A stretch of DNA of 64,000 nt from Gordionus sp. m RMFG-2023. Its lineage: Eukaryota; Nematomorpha; Gordioida; Chordodea; Parachordodidae. The notes beneath the pieces are model-generated. The model was not told where the DNA came from. It saw nothing but the letters and a program-made list of their open reading frames with translations, and ran no database searches. The DNA lies in the NCBI RefSeq assembly GCF_954871325.1, contig NC_088779.1, forward strand, positions 14,448,846 to 14,512,845, written 5' to 3'. The position numbers and the translations under genes were made by a program. Shown in pieces: positions 11,640-23,220 of this stretch (positions within the stretch are counted from its first letter, which is position 1; every line of letters begins with the position of its first letter).

Positions 11640-11910
11640 TATTTTATTTATTTATTCTTTTGTTTTTATTTTAGGTAACAAGCCATGTCCTAACCCTGAC
11701 ACTTTGGCAGAAATATCATTTTGCGTTCTTCTTTTACCAGTAGCCCAGGGCCTCAGCTTTATCAGGACGCAATGGGTGTTGTACACTGCTTTGGTAATCC
11801 GTCATTATTCATTACTTTCACCTACAACCCTAAATGGGATGATATTATACATTAATTTTTCCTTCTGCAGACGACTGAAAGGATTTGCTACCAGACACAC
11901 AGAGTAATAA
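11640..11910 (+). pseudogene. Helitron Rep/helicase protein scrap
   Basis: At 11748-11855 the plus strand reads PQLYQDAMGVVHCFGNPSLF, then ITFTYNPKWDD. This corresponds to the Helitron_like_N block whose usual wording is LYQDAM, fGkPdlFiTfTcNPkWpEI. Further coding on either side could not be followed with confidence. It lies directly after the 230-bp tandem array. Helitron ends (5' TC, 3' hairpin plus CTRR) were not identified. Confidence 0.65.
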
Positions 11911-12109
11911 TTATTCCTCATCATTTTTTAAAAAAATTACCTAAATTTATATGGCAAGAAAAACATATTTCTTAAAAAATATATAAATAAATTGCATATA
12001 AGTTTCATTAGTATTGATTGGCATTTTTGTAATTTAAATAGATAGCATTTTTTTGTACTTAACAAAAGATATAGATAGCCCTTATCAAATTTTTTGATAA
12101 AAGGATTTA

Positions 12110-12440
12110 ACCCACTAATTGGTAAATCCGAGATTTCCCCTTCTTGTGTTGATAAATTATTTAGAAATTTAACTATCTCCGGGTTTGGGAAAAAGTTTTG
12201 AAACTTATTATGGGATGAACTGGGCTTGGAAAATATTCCTCAAGATTAATATTTGCTTGCACCTGACTTGGGAATATCTTATACAAATTATTATGGGCCG
12301 GGCTAGGAAAAAATTTTCAAAATTATTATGGGTTGAGCTAGGCTTGAGAATTTTTTTTATAAATTATAAGGTCTTGAACGCTTGGAAATTTTTTCCAAAT
12401 ATTATGAGCTTGGACCTGGCTTGAAATTTTTTAATGTTAA
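12110..12440. repeat. diverged outlier of the 230-bp tandem family
   Basis: It contains GGTAAATCCGAGATTTCCCC, ACTATCTCCGGGTTTGGG, repeated AAATTATTATGGG and AATGTTAAATGTTAGTCTTA, matching the phrases of the 9950-11600 array at lower identity. The Helitron scrap separates the two. Confidence 0.6.
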
Positions 12441-13041
12441 ATGTTAGTCTTATGTAACCAGTATTATATTTACAAAGAATTTTGGTATTGGGTACAAGCT
12501 CATTTAAATATATTTTGACTCAAATAATAGTTTCCACTCTTAGTCCTAATGGGTTGGACTCAATGACATTGATTGGACTTGACATAAATGGGGAGGGGGG
12601 GGGGTTTAAAAATTATATAAATTGGAGATATGATTTTTTAATAAAGGTTAACATCTTTCTTTAAAAAACGAATAAAATTCTCATTCTCCGTGATTTTTGA
12701 CGGGCTATCTACTAGTTTTTATAATGATACGTCTGGGAAAAATCTTTGATAAGAATATTCAATATATAAACTAATGGTTTTAGACAAAAGATATAAAATG
12801 TTTATTAATTTAACCCAAAAGGTATTTCTCTTCAACAATTATAACAAAATTGGATTTATTTATTAGACTGGAGAATAAAAAAATATATTAACAACATAAA
12901 TATCATAAGTAGAAAAATTGAGGAAGGAGACAAAATACGGGTACATATAGAACATTTAAAGAAACATAAGGGAAAGGGATAATGGTAATCACTAAAAAGA
13001 AAGCGATTTATTATATCAAATAAACTACAATGGCTCGATAA
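12441..13041. other. spacer without recognised gene
   Basis: AT-rich sequence with a G-run near 12590-12604. The minus-strand frame across 12856-13233 is rich in Ile, Leu, Phe and Tyr and overlaps degenerate repeats. It resembles no protein known to me. Confidence 0.4.
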
Positions 13042-13240
13042 CAATACTCCCATAGGATATCCATTGAGGTTGATACTCTGGTGGGAGATCAAGCATACAT
13101 TGTAACTGAAAAGAAAACTCCGGTGGAATATCTGTCGATATTGATACTTAGGAGGTCGAATAATCAACAATGGTATTAATATGCATACTCGGAGAGGATA
13201 TCCGTCGAAATTGATGCTCCGTTGGCAGATCAATCAACAA
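13042..13240. repeat. three degenerate ~75-bp tandem repeats
   Basis: Units begin near 13045, 13110 and 13189. They share GGATATCC(A/G)T(T/C)GA, then TTGATACT, then a GGAGATCAA-like block. Divergence is high. Confidence 0.5.
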
Positions 13241-13605
13241 GTAAAACATTATTGATATGTAGGTGAGATTAATCGTACCAGCAGCTAATATGAATGCTCT
13301 TTTAGAGCCAAAATTTTTAATGCGGGAGAAGAGTAAATGTTAAAAGATAAAACCACACTGTAAAGATAAATGGAGACCAAAGTCAAAATTTTTTAGAATA
13401 AAATTCAACTCGTGGATGTCTATAGGAGATGTTGGTTTTCTTTCAATTAGGGAAAATAATGTAGAAATTATACATAATATCGGATAAGGTTTTAACTGCC
13501 TAACATTATTTTGGAATGAAGAAACTTCTACTATAATATTTTATATCCTGCTGCCTTATAAATGATCATGGTTGTATAAATAAATAAATGTTGTATGAAT
13601 TATAC

Positions 13606-14716
13606 CATAGGCGTAGCCAGGCCCTTCAGAAATTTATCACTTTTTGTGAATATCATTTTAAGCTAATAATAAATATCCCACTTAGTCCTCCCCCCACTCC
13701 CTGACCCTCAAAAATGTATGCATATATCTTAAACAATACTTTGAAAGAAAGATAATAGTTGATATTTTTCTATAAAACTATTCATCATAATTTATACATT
13801 TTTGGGAAAAAGCATTTATATATATAAAGTGAACCAAAAATGTTTTTTGAGAAATGGAATATAAGCCAAAGATAAGTCTTAAGACAAATGTGAAATGTAT
13901 TATAATTATTAATAATAGATCCATAAAATTACTAAATAATATAATATATTAAATATAATTTTTTATATATCGATAAAATTAAATCATAAATTAAATAAAA
14001 AAATTAAAGCACAATACAAACAGTGGAATATTATATGTCTTAGATTTACTGTATATCTAATTTTATCAAATATCATATGACAATCAAGTAATTTTTACCA
14101 ATATAGCGAATTATATATTTTACAGAAAACTATAAAATATTGATAAGGACATCAGAAAATATCTTTTAAAGACATTGTGGGATGAATAATATGAAGATTA
14201 ATTTTTAATATCATTTTCTATTTAATTAAATAGATGGCGTTAAATAATTGAATGCACATTGTTGCTATATTTATTATCAAGAGCATTGATTAATAAAATT
14301 TGTTAAAATATTAACTGTAATATATTCTCTAACTGTCAAATATGTCTGTAAAAGTAGAATTTTAAATAGTATTTTGTAACTAATTCTATAAAATCGAGGA
14401 ATATCAACTATATGTCTACTTACTTTCTATAAACAAATTTCTTATACTTATTTGGAATAAATAATTACCATGCTTTTATATTAATGTATATACAAGTAAT
14501 TTATTATATTTTATATAAACTGATAAAAATATTTCATATTTGTTCCAGGCTTGTTTTTTATACTAAAATTAACCTTCTATCTTGTAAAAAATTTTTATGA
14601 CTATATATAGACTAAGGTAAACCGGCCGAAGCCCCACCCAAAATGGGATCTGGGGGCGAAGCCACCAAAAATTTATTAATCCCCCCCCCCTTAGGAAAAT
14701 CCTGGCTACGGCTATG
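13606..14716. mobile_element. non-autonomous hAT-like element, 1.1 kb
   Basis: The termini CATAGGCGTAGCCAGG and CCTGGCTACGGCTATG are inverted with one or two mismatches. They are flanked by a perfect 8-bp direct duplication AATTATAC (13598-13605 and 14717-14724). An 8-bp duplication with CA...TG ends points to hAT. The interior has no transposase-like frame. A C-run and G-run stand just inside the ends. An orphan end of the same family lies at 2558-2606. Confidence 0.8.
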
Positions 14717-15956
14717 AATTATACTATGTGATATGTGAAATTTTCTCATTTATTAGAATGGATCTCAAATTTTGAAAAAAATATAAATTACAACTTGCCA
14801 CAATTATATTGTAGGCAAATTTGTGTATCGCTTATATATATCAATATAATTATTCTTATATTTTTATAAAATAAATTATCATTGATTTAATTAAATTTAT
14901 AATTACTATTTATACTAATCACAAATTTTGTCTATATTTTAATATATGGGCTTTGTAAGTTTTTATAAAAATCATAAAATGCATTGTCAATTAATTCAAG
15001 TAAAAATTATAAACTATGCACTGTGTTCAAATAATTCTAATAAAAATCAAATAAGCTGAAAAGCTCAGATTTAAAAATGAAATGCTATAATTATTATGAG
15101 TTAATAAGGCAGTAAATTATTATAGACCCATAAAATATACTTGTTTTATTATAAACAATTAAAATAAGTTTAAAAGGTAAAAATTTCAACCTTAAAAACT
15201 TTGACTTTCCTAAATACTTAGAGTTGTGATCAGTTAATTTTTTATAAGTTTCCTTTTAATACTCATGTTGAGATATTATATTCCGTAGCGTCACTAGTGC
15301 TCGCAGGTACTATAACCCCCTTAAAAAAAATTTTTAATGGATCTTTAACAGCGTCTACATGACAGGATTTCACTGGATGCAAACCCCCTTCAATTTGCCT
15401 ACCCCCCTAAAAAATGACCGCCGCCTTCGACGGCGGTGTCTGTCTATTATTATTTTTACCTTTTTAATTTATTGATACTCTTTTCAGAGGATTTATAAAG
15501 GTTAACTTAAATTAATCAATCTTTACTACCAACTATCGATATTTTGTAAAGAATTTATTTTGTAAATATAAAGAATTTATTTTTTAGATAATAAATTCAA
15601 TTAAAACCTCCATTATTTACAATGAATTAATTATTATAGCATTATGAGCTTGCTGAAATATTTAAACCTTTTAAATTACATTTAAAAGGATAGCAGAAAG
15701 TTTTATTTGGAAAACAATGTGTATGATTGTGAAAGAAACAAGTTATGTTTTGAGTTTTAAATTAATTTTATTTATTATTTTAAAAAATCAAATAATAATA
15801 ATAATCATATGTATAACAATCAACTGGTATATATAATAAAACATTTCAATAGATATTCAAATTAATACTCAATTAACATTAAAATAAATTATTTCAACTG
15901 ATCACAAATTTAAATCAACATTACAATAAATTATGTTAATTGAACACAATTAACAT
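14717..15956. other. AT-rich spacer with dispersed repeat and GC hairpin
   Basis: Mostly featureless. About 15285-15400 is a second copy of the dispersed repeat at 8015-8130. Just after it, 15416-15442 forms a short GC-rich hairpin (ACCGCCG, loop CCTTCGA, CGGCGGT). The final stretch up to 15956 ends ACACAATTAACA and may be an LTR of the following Gypsy element, but its partner LTR was not found. Confidence 0.4.
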
Positions 15957-16149
15957 TCCCCTCTTCGACAAAGTATCAAGTTGCTGCTCGGTGAGCGTAT
16001 AAGTCTATGTTTGAGTCGCGTGAGTCCATACGTTTTCGTAGGTTTGATAAAATTGTTGTACGCTATCATTATCATATGGAATAATTGATCAAATTTGAAT
16101 ATATGGAATATGGAATAAAATTTTAAATTTGGAAAAAAGAATTTGGAAT

Positions 16150-16335
16150 AGAAATTTTGGAATATGGAATGATAAATATGTAGAATTCCGTAAGAATGAT
16201 AAATCAAAAGATTATTATATAATATTTTGCGATTTGGAATAAAAATTTTGGAATATGGAATGATAAATATGTAGAATTCCGTAAGAGTGATAAATAAAAA
16301 AAGATTATTATATAATATTTCGCGTTTTTTCAAAT
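16150..16335. repeat. two ~92-bp tandem repeats downstream of Gypsy A integrase
   Basis: Two near-identical copies starting AATTTTGGAATATGGAATGA and running through ATGTAGAATTCCGTAAG to TTATTATATAATATTT. They lie in the 3' untranslated part of the Gypsy copy. The long minus-strand frame across them is repeat-derived and not supported as a gene. Confidence 0.75.
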
Positions 16336-16442
16336 TTTGCGTTTTATATATTTTATTTTAATAATTTAAGTAGCTTTTAATATTTTATTTTAATAATTTA
16401 AGTTGCGTTTTAATATTTTATTTTAATAATTTAAGTTATAAA
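16335..16442. repeat. three ~35-bp tandem repeats
   Basis: TTTTAATATTTTATTTTAAT followed by AATTTAAGT occurs three times in a row. Simple AT-rich minisatellite next to the 92-bp repeats. Confidence 0.75.
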
Positions 16443-19400
16443 ATCTTTAAATAAGAAGGTTTTTGTTTAATTCTAGATGGTCTGAAAGGTATCTTACTAT
16501 TTTTACTTATGTTCCCTCTTTACAAGAATTCTTAGGGTCACTTTCATAATATTTAAAATTATAACATTTCCTTTTTCGTAACTGGTCTATATATCTCCTT
16601 ACTTCACCTTTATCCGTATTGACTTGGAACATGGTGTCACTCTCTTTGTGCGTGATGTTGCCTTTGCACCACGTGTCATCACTCTGTTTCTTGTTCCAAA
16701 CGAAGTCTCCTATATTAAAGGTTTGATTTCTTGGTAGCGATATGTTGACTTTATCAATTTTATCCTCCAATAGTTTCAATAAGTCCCACTTTATTCTAAT
16801 ATCGCGGTTAAACACTCTTTTGTATGGCGTGACACCTGTAATATCATTCGGTGTGTTTCTGTAGTTAAACAAGAATCTGTCCAGTGCAGTTTCTAAGTCA
16901 ATTTTTATGTTTCTTTTCATGTGAGCTTTGAATGTTCTCACCATATGTTCAGCTTGTCCATTAGATTGCTGATGGTAGGCGGATGTTAGTACATGTTTTA
17001 TTCCATATTTACTACAAAATATCTCAAAGTCTTTGCTTGTAAAGTTGGTACCGTTATCTGTAACAATGGTTTCAGGTATGCCAAATAGCGAAATAGTTTT
17101 ATAAATTTCTTTCAACGTGAATTCAGTCGTGATGTTTTTTACAGGAACTATAATTGGAAATTTACTATAGGCATCGACGATTATTAACCAATTTTTTGTA
17201 AAAAATGGACCCGCATAGTCTACGTGAATCCTTTCAAAAGGTTTAGTCGCCAATACCCATGGATTTTGTATTTTCTTTGGATTGTCGTGAAAAATATTAC
17301 AATCGTCGCAACTTCTAACTTCCAAATCAATGTCGTTGACCATACCAGACCACCACATGCGATCTTTGGCTAAGGATTTAATTTTACCTGCTCCCATGTG
17401 ACCTTCATGTAATGCCTTTAATATGTTCTTTCTCAGACTTGTTGGAATTTGTTGCTTTTGTACAGACAATTTTTAATAATACTAAGTTCATATTCAATAT
17501 TTTCATAAGTTTTGTTTTTAATAGGCACATTATTTCTTATATCATTAATAACTTGAGATAATTCAAAATCTTTGGACGTTTCATCACGTATTCGGTCAAA
17601 ACTAAGAGGTATATCGCCAAAGTCATTTATAATTGCGATATCATCAAAAACCTCATCATCAATTTGTGGTAACCTTGAGAGGCAATCAGGAACAACATTG
17701 TATTTACCAGCTTTATATCTGATGTTAAAGTCGTAACCCCCCAAAATTATATTCCACTTCTGTAATATTAAGGACATGGTACTATTATCTTTGAGCTCTT
17801 TGGTGAAAATATGGATTAACGGCTTGTGGTCCGTTACAATAGTGAACTTAGTCCCTATCAAGTATTCTTGAAATCTCTTGATGGCAAACATAATAGCCAG
17901 AGCTTCACGTTCAATATTGGTATAATTTATCTCGGACTTTGCTAAAGTTCTAGACGCAAAAGCTATTGGTTTTTCTTTGCCTTCTTTTTCGGTGTGAAAC
18001 AAAACAGCTCCTAAACCTCTTTTAGATGCATCAGTCGCAATTCCGATAGGTAATTCAGGATTAAAGTACGTCAAAGCTGGAGGAAGACTAATCAACGTCT
18101 TAAGATCATCAAAACTTTTGGAGTGTTCTAAATTCCACTCCCATTTTTCCTTGTTGACAATCTTGTATAAAGGATCAGCTATTTCAGCAAAGTTGTTAAA
18201 AAATTTTCTGTAGTAGCCCGCCATACCCAGAAACGTTGACAATTCAGCAGCTGATTTTGGTTCCGGAATTCTAACGATCGCCTCGATCTTGTCATGGTTG
18301 GCGTGGATCCCATTGGCGTCGATATCGTGTCCTAAGAACCTCAGACTTTTTTTGAAGAATAAGCTTTTTGCAAAATTAGGCACTAAGCCATAAGATAATA
18401 TTCTTTCAAAAACTCTTTTTTATGTTGTTAAAATGAGCTTCGTCACTACTTCCCGTTATTAATAGGTCATCAATATAAAAGATGACATCTTTCACCGAAA
18501 ATTTGATCCATAGTCTGTTGAAAAACTGCAGAAGAAGTCTTTAACCCAAAAGGAAGTCTAGTAAACAGGTAGTATCCCCTGTGTGTAGATATGGTTAATA
18601 TGTTTCTGCAGTTTATGTCGATGGGGATTTGTAAGAACGTGTCTTTGAAATCGATCTTGCTGAATTTCTTCCCCTCCTTGAGCTTAGCTAGATGATCGTT
18701 TATTCTTGGAAGTGGGTATCTGAAATCTTCAAGAGCAGGATTAACAGTGTCTTTGAAATCGGCGCAAACCCTAACGCTCCCCATTTTCTTTGTAGACAGC
18801 GGTAATAGGACTTGCCCATCGAACATCCGTCACCGGCTCAATGACTCCCTCGTCTATCCATCTCATAAGTTCTATAATTAGAGTATCTACTTTTGAATAA
18901 GGTATACGCCTTGGTGGTATTATCTTAGGTTTGGCATCATTTCGTAAATGTAACTTGACGTTAACTTTGTTGATTGGTTTGGTAGTTAGTTTAAATTCAC
19001 AATCTTTTATTAATTTATTTATTCCATCTTCATAATTGATATCGATGTTTGCTATAAACTTGTTCAAAATATTACTAAAGGCATTGACCCACATTCGTCC
19101 CAATAATGCATTTTTATTAGAATTTACGATCACTGCTTGCAAGTGTTTGGCAATACCATCGTAGCTTACTTTAACTTGAGTTACGCCGATAATTTTAAAT
19201 TAAGTTTCCATCATAAGCTGAGAGTTGTAGAGTGGACTTTTTAAGATTTTTAATACCTATTTGTTTAGCCATTTCATGAGGTATAATCGTAAATTTAGAT
19301 CCAGTATCGACTTGCATAGTAACGGTAACATCATTTACTTTTAAAGAAGTCATAAATGCATTGTCATTAAGTTTATGCTCGGTTAAATTGTTGACATTAA

Positions 19401-19649
19401 AATCACTATCATTATTATTTTGTATAACGTCATTTTTATTTTCCACAATCTCTTCAATGTTCATATTGCAATTGTTTCTATTACTTTGGCTCTGATCATG
19501 ATATTGTATTTGTTTTCTTAGATTATAGTTTTTCCATGTATTGTTTCCTCCATCACTATTATTGTTATAATTGTAGGATTCATATCGGTTACCATTTCCA
19601 TCATCATATTGATTCTGATTTCTTTGGTTGTTGTAAGACCAGGAGATGT

Positions 19650-19935
19650 TTCTCCCAAAGTTATTATTGTTTTGCCAGGCATTCTACCATAATTGTTTGA
19701 ATTGCTATTATTGTGCCACCTGGAGTTTCTTCCGGTATAGTTTGAATTGTTGTTGTTTTGCCAGGCATTGTTTATATAATAATTGTTTGCATTATTGTTA
19801 TTGTGCCACATGGAGTTTCTTCCGTTATAGTTTAAATTGCTGTTGTTTTGCCAGGCTTTGTTTCTAACATAATTGTTTGCATTATTGTTATTGTGCCACA
19901 TGGAGTTTCTTCCGTTATAGTTTGAATTGTTGTTC
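19650..19935 (-). repeat. Asn-rich tandem repeat in the gag-like part of Gypsy A
   Basis: About three 84-90-bp units on the minus strand. They encode variants of RNSMWHNNNNANNY followed by KAWQNNSN. The neighbouring sequence up to 20.1 kb is likewise Asn/Arg-rich. Such low-complexity basic and polar tails are common in Gag nucleocapsid regions, and no CCHC zinc knuckle was seen here. Confidence 0.7.
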
Positions 19936-20110
19936 GAAGATTGGTTATTACGAAAATTTCTAGAGTTACCCTCACTGTCTAGAAAATTATTGTTTTGATA
20001 GTTTCGGCTAGCATTATCATTAGGCCTAAAATCATTATAATTCCTCTTCTTAAAATCAAAATTTTCCCTGCGAGTGTTACGTCTTGTTGGTTCCGTCCTT
20101 GGGGTGATAA

Positions 20111-21575
20111 TATATAGGAGAAGGACTCGACCACGTGATTCGGTTATAATATATGTTTAATAATAAAAGTCTTATTACATTTTAATAAATTTTGGTCGGT
20201 ATTTAGCAAATTAGGTTGGTATTTATAAAATTGCTCTACGTTGACTTGGCAGTATCTATATTTTTTAGTCGTTTACATTATCCTCTTTAATAATTATTGA
20301 TTTGATTAGGCCAATTTTTACTTATTAGTCAATTCTATAAAATATTGTCTAAATTGGTAACACAATGTTATATTAGTTTATTGACTTTTTGTTAATGTAG
20401 GTTGCTAAGAATTTTATAACCTTGTGTAGTTTTTAAAAATCATTATCTATTGAGGGATACCTTTTTTATCATTTGTAATTATTTAGTCAAAAATATGTCT
20501 TGTATTTTGCAAATTTCAATAAAAAAAGTATAATATATTAATCCAAAACCCGGCCGACGGGCAAAAGCAGGCATAATGCCCGCAATATATGAGATATGGG
20601 GGAGCCCCATGAATTTTTTTTAATTGAGCTCCCTGATATTGTAAAGGATATTGATGCCTCTGTTAGTAACTTTGAATGGGATAGGTTCTAAATCGCTAAA
20701 ACAAAAAACTGGGATTTTGGATGATATTTCTTCCATTTTAGCGATTTTTTTTAAATTTTCAATTTAAATACAAGTATTTAATCCCCTAGTATCTATTAAT
20801 ATTAATTTCAAATTTACTTTAAAAATTTTCTAGGAGATATAAGCCATGTTCACAATTTTTAGCGATTTTTGTTTTAGCGATTTAGAACGGGAACCTTTTG
20901 AATCAACATTTCGAACCTCCCCATCTCATTACATAGATGCGTTGATCTAACCCAATTAATAAACAGTTTAAATCTATTTTTAAATTAGCTGAGTACCTAA
21001 GCCAATAATTAGTCTATAAAATAGAGAAGCACTTAGTCTAAATTCAAATAAAAAGAAAAAAAAATACTTAGAATAGCATAAAATATCTGCATGTCGTATT
21101 TAATTATTAGATTTAAAATTACTTAGCTCTAAGTATTTTAAAGCCTAAGCAAGAGAAAAATAGTTTTGAGCGAAATAAAGAGTGTTTTAAAATATAAAAT
21201 TTGGCTGCCAATTTTTTTGAAGTGAAAATAATATTATTTATTAGTCAATTAAAATGTGCAACAATGTTTTAGAACGAGAAATTTATGAAAGCAGTCATTT
21301 TACAACGGCTACATTTTACAATGACTACTTAGAATGAGTCTCCTTGGTAAAATGACAGCAGTTTAAATTTAACATAGTCAATTTTCAACGGTACACCAAC
21401 CCAAACCAGCTAGAAAATATAATATTCGGCCCATGAAAGTCTATGGTCTCATTCTCAACCTGATAACCTACTAGCTGTCATTTAAAAAGCAATAATTTTT
21501 ATTTGAATCTATTCATAATTGATAGACTTTTGTAATCTCAAATTCTAAATATTAGAATGGCATACGCATTAATCA
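20111..21575. other. AT-rich spacer with a candidate short inverted-repeat element
   Basis: No gene seen. TCTAAATCGCTAAAACAAAAA (about 20687) is complemented by TTTTTGTTTTAGCGATTTAG (about 20870-20889), giving arms ~200 bp apart. The outer limits and any target duplication are unclear, so this may be a decayed MITE. Confidence 0.4.
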
Positions 21576-21583
21576 ATTGCTTG

Positions 21584-21967
21584 GGGTGAAACTAAACTGA
21601 TAATTGACAGGTAAACTGCGAATGGACAGATAAACTGAGAATAGACAGGTATAAATTTATTTATGGCCTATCAATTATATTTTAAAAAATAAATAATATA
21701 TTTGTATTATGTAAATCTAATTTATACAAAATTAAAATTATCTAATTAAATAAAATAGAATATGGAAGAAAGAGTAGTTCATAAAATTAAAATATGTATA
21801 GAATAGCTATATTACATATATAATATAACACCCATAATAAATTTTAAAATCTATATTTCCCTTAGATGGCGTAATAGACTAAAAATTTAGTTTTAATTAA
21901 AAAAAATATGAATTATAGGAGCATAATTCTTTACTTTGGATTAATTTATTTGGTACAAGCTATATAT
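21584..21967. repeat. left terminal inverted repeat of the foldback-like element
   Basis: Unique-sequence arm that pairs with 32633-33023 at moderate identity with small indels. Its outer 70 bp contain three short tandem units close to AAACTGAGAATAGACAGGT (about 21594-21650). The arm passes into the satellite at about 21968, at CATAAAATG. Confidence 0.8.
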
Positions 21968-23220
21968 TCATAAAATGAAAAAAATTTTAAGTTTCCATCA
22001 TTATTTTTGGAGTTATGATGTCAATTCCCAGTTTAGTCAATTTATTAGATTTATGGGATTGACTCATTTTGTGTAAACTAACTTCTATAAACATAAAATG
22101 AAAAAAATTTTAAGTTTCAATCATTATTTTTTTGAGTTATGATGTCAATTCTCAGTTTAGTCAAAATTTTTTAGATTTTTGGGATTTTAAAAATATTTTA
22201 TTTTTTTGACTCATTTTATGTATAAACATAAAATGGAAAAAAATTTAAGTTTCCGTCATTATTTTTTGAGTTATGAGGTCAATTCTCAGTTTAGTCAAAT
22301 TTTTTATATTTTTGGGATTTTAAAAATATTTTATTTTTTTTAATCATTTTGTGTAAACTTATTCATATAAACATAAAATGAAAAAATTTAAGTTTCCGTC
22401 ATTATTTTTTGAGTTATGATTTCAATTCTCAGCTTAGTCAAAAATTTTAAGATATTTGAGATTTTAAAAATATTTTATTTTTTTTGACTCATTTTGTGTA
22501 AACTTACTCATATAAACATAAAATGAAAAAAATTTAAGTTTCATTCATTATTTTTTGAGTTATGATGTCAATTCTCAGTTTAGTCAAAATTTTTTAGATC
22601 TTTGGGATTTTAAAAATATTTTATTTTTTTGACTCATTTTATGTAAACCAACTCGTATAAACATAAAATGAAAAAAATTTAAGTTTCGGTCATTATTTAT
22701 TGAGTTATGATGTCAATTCTCAGTTTAGTCAAATTTTTTAGATTTTTAGGATTTTAAAAATATTTAATTTTTTTGACTAATTTTGTGTAAACATATTCAT
22801 ATAAACATAAAATGAATAAAATTTAAGTTTCTGTCATTAGTTTTTGAGTTATGATGTCAATTTTCAGTTTAGTCAAAAATTTTTTAGATTTTTGGGATTT
22901 TAAAAATATTATATTTTTTTGACTCATTTTGTGTAAACCAACTCATATAAACATAAAATGATAAAAAATTTAAGTTTCCGTCATTATTTTTTAAGTTATG
23001 ATGTCAATTTTCAGTTTAGTCAAAAATTTTAAGATTTTTGGGATTTTAAAAATATTTTATTTTTTTTTGACCCATTTTGTGTAACTTATATAAACATAAA
23101 ATGAAAAAAATTTAAGTTTCCGTCATTATTTTTTGAGTTTTGATGTCAATTCTCAGTTTAGTCAAAAATATTTAGATTTTTGGGATTTTAAAAATATTTT
23201 ATTTTTTTGACTCATTTTGT

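Larger units (their letters stand above)
15957..20110 (-). mobile_element. Ty3/Gypsy LTR retrotransposon fossil (copy A)
   Basis: A minus-strand Metaviridae-type element, read from high to low coordinates. An Asn-rich gag-like part lies at about 20.1-19.5 kb. An aspartic protease with VDTGSKFTIIP is near 19.3 kb. Reverse transcriptase motifs (FRYPLPRI, FSKIDF, TRLPFGLK, YIDD) lie at about 19.0-18.4 kb. RNase H lies at about 18.1-17.7 kb. Integrase at about 17.4-16.6 kb has an HHCC zinc part and the blocks VDYAGPFF, VTDNGTNF and NGQAEH. A purine tract, CGAAGAGGGGAA in element sense, ends at 15957 and suggests the 3' LTR starts there with TGTTAATTG. No second LTR or primer-binding site was found at the other end, so the 5' part is missing or unrecognisable. 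Broken, with roughly a handful of breaks. Domains are still easily read, so it is of moderate age. Confidence 0.85.

Noticed and set aside
15950-16333. 127-codon minus-strand frame
   Set aside because: Spans two 92-bp tandem repeats and is dominated by Ile, Tyr, Phe and Asn. It lies downstream of integrase and looks non-coding.
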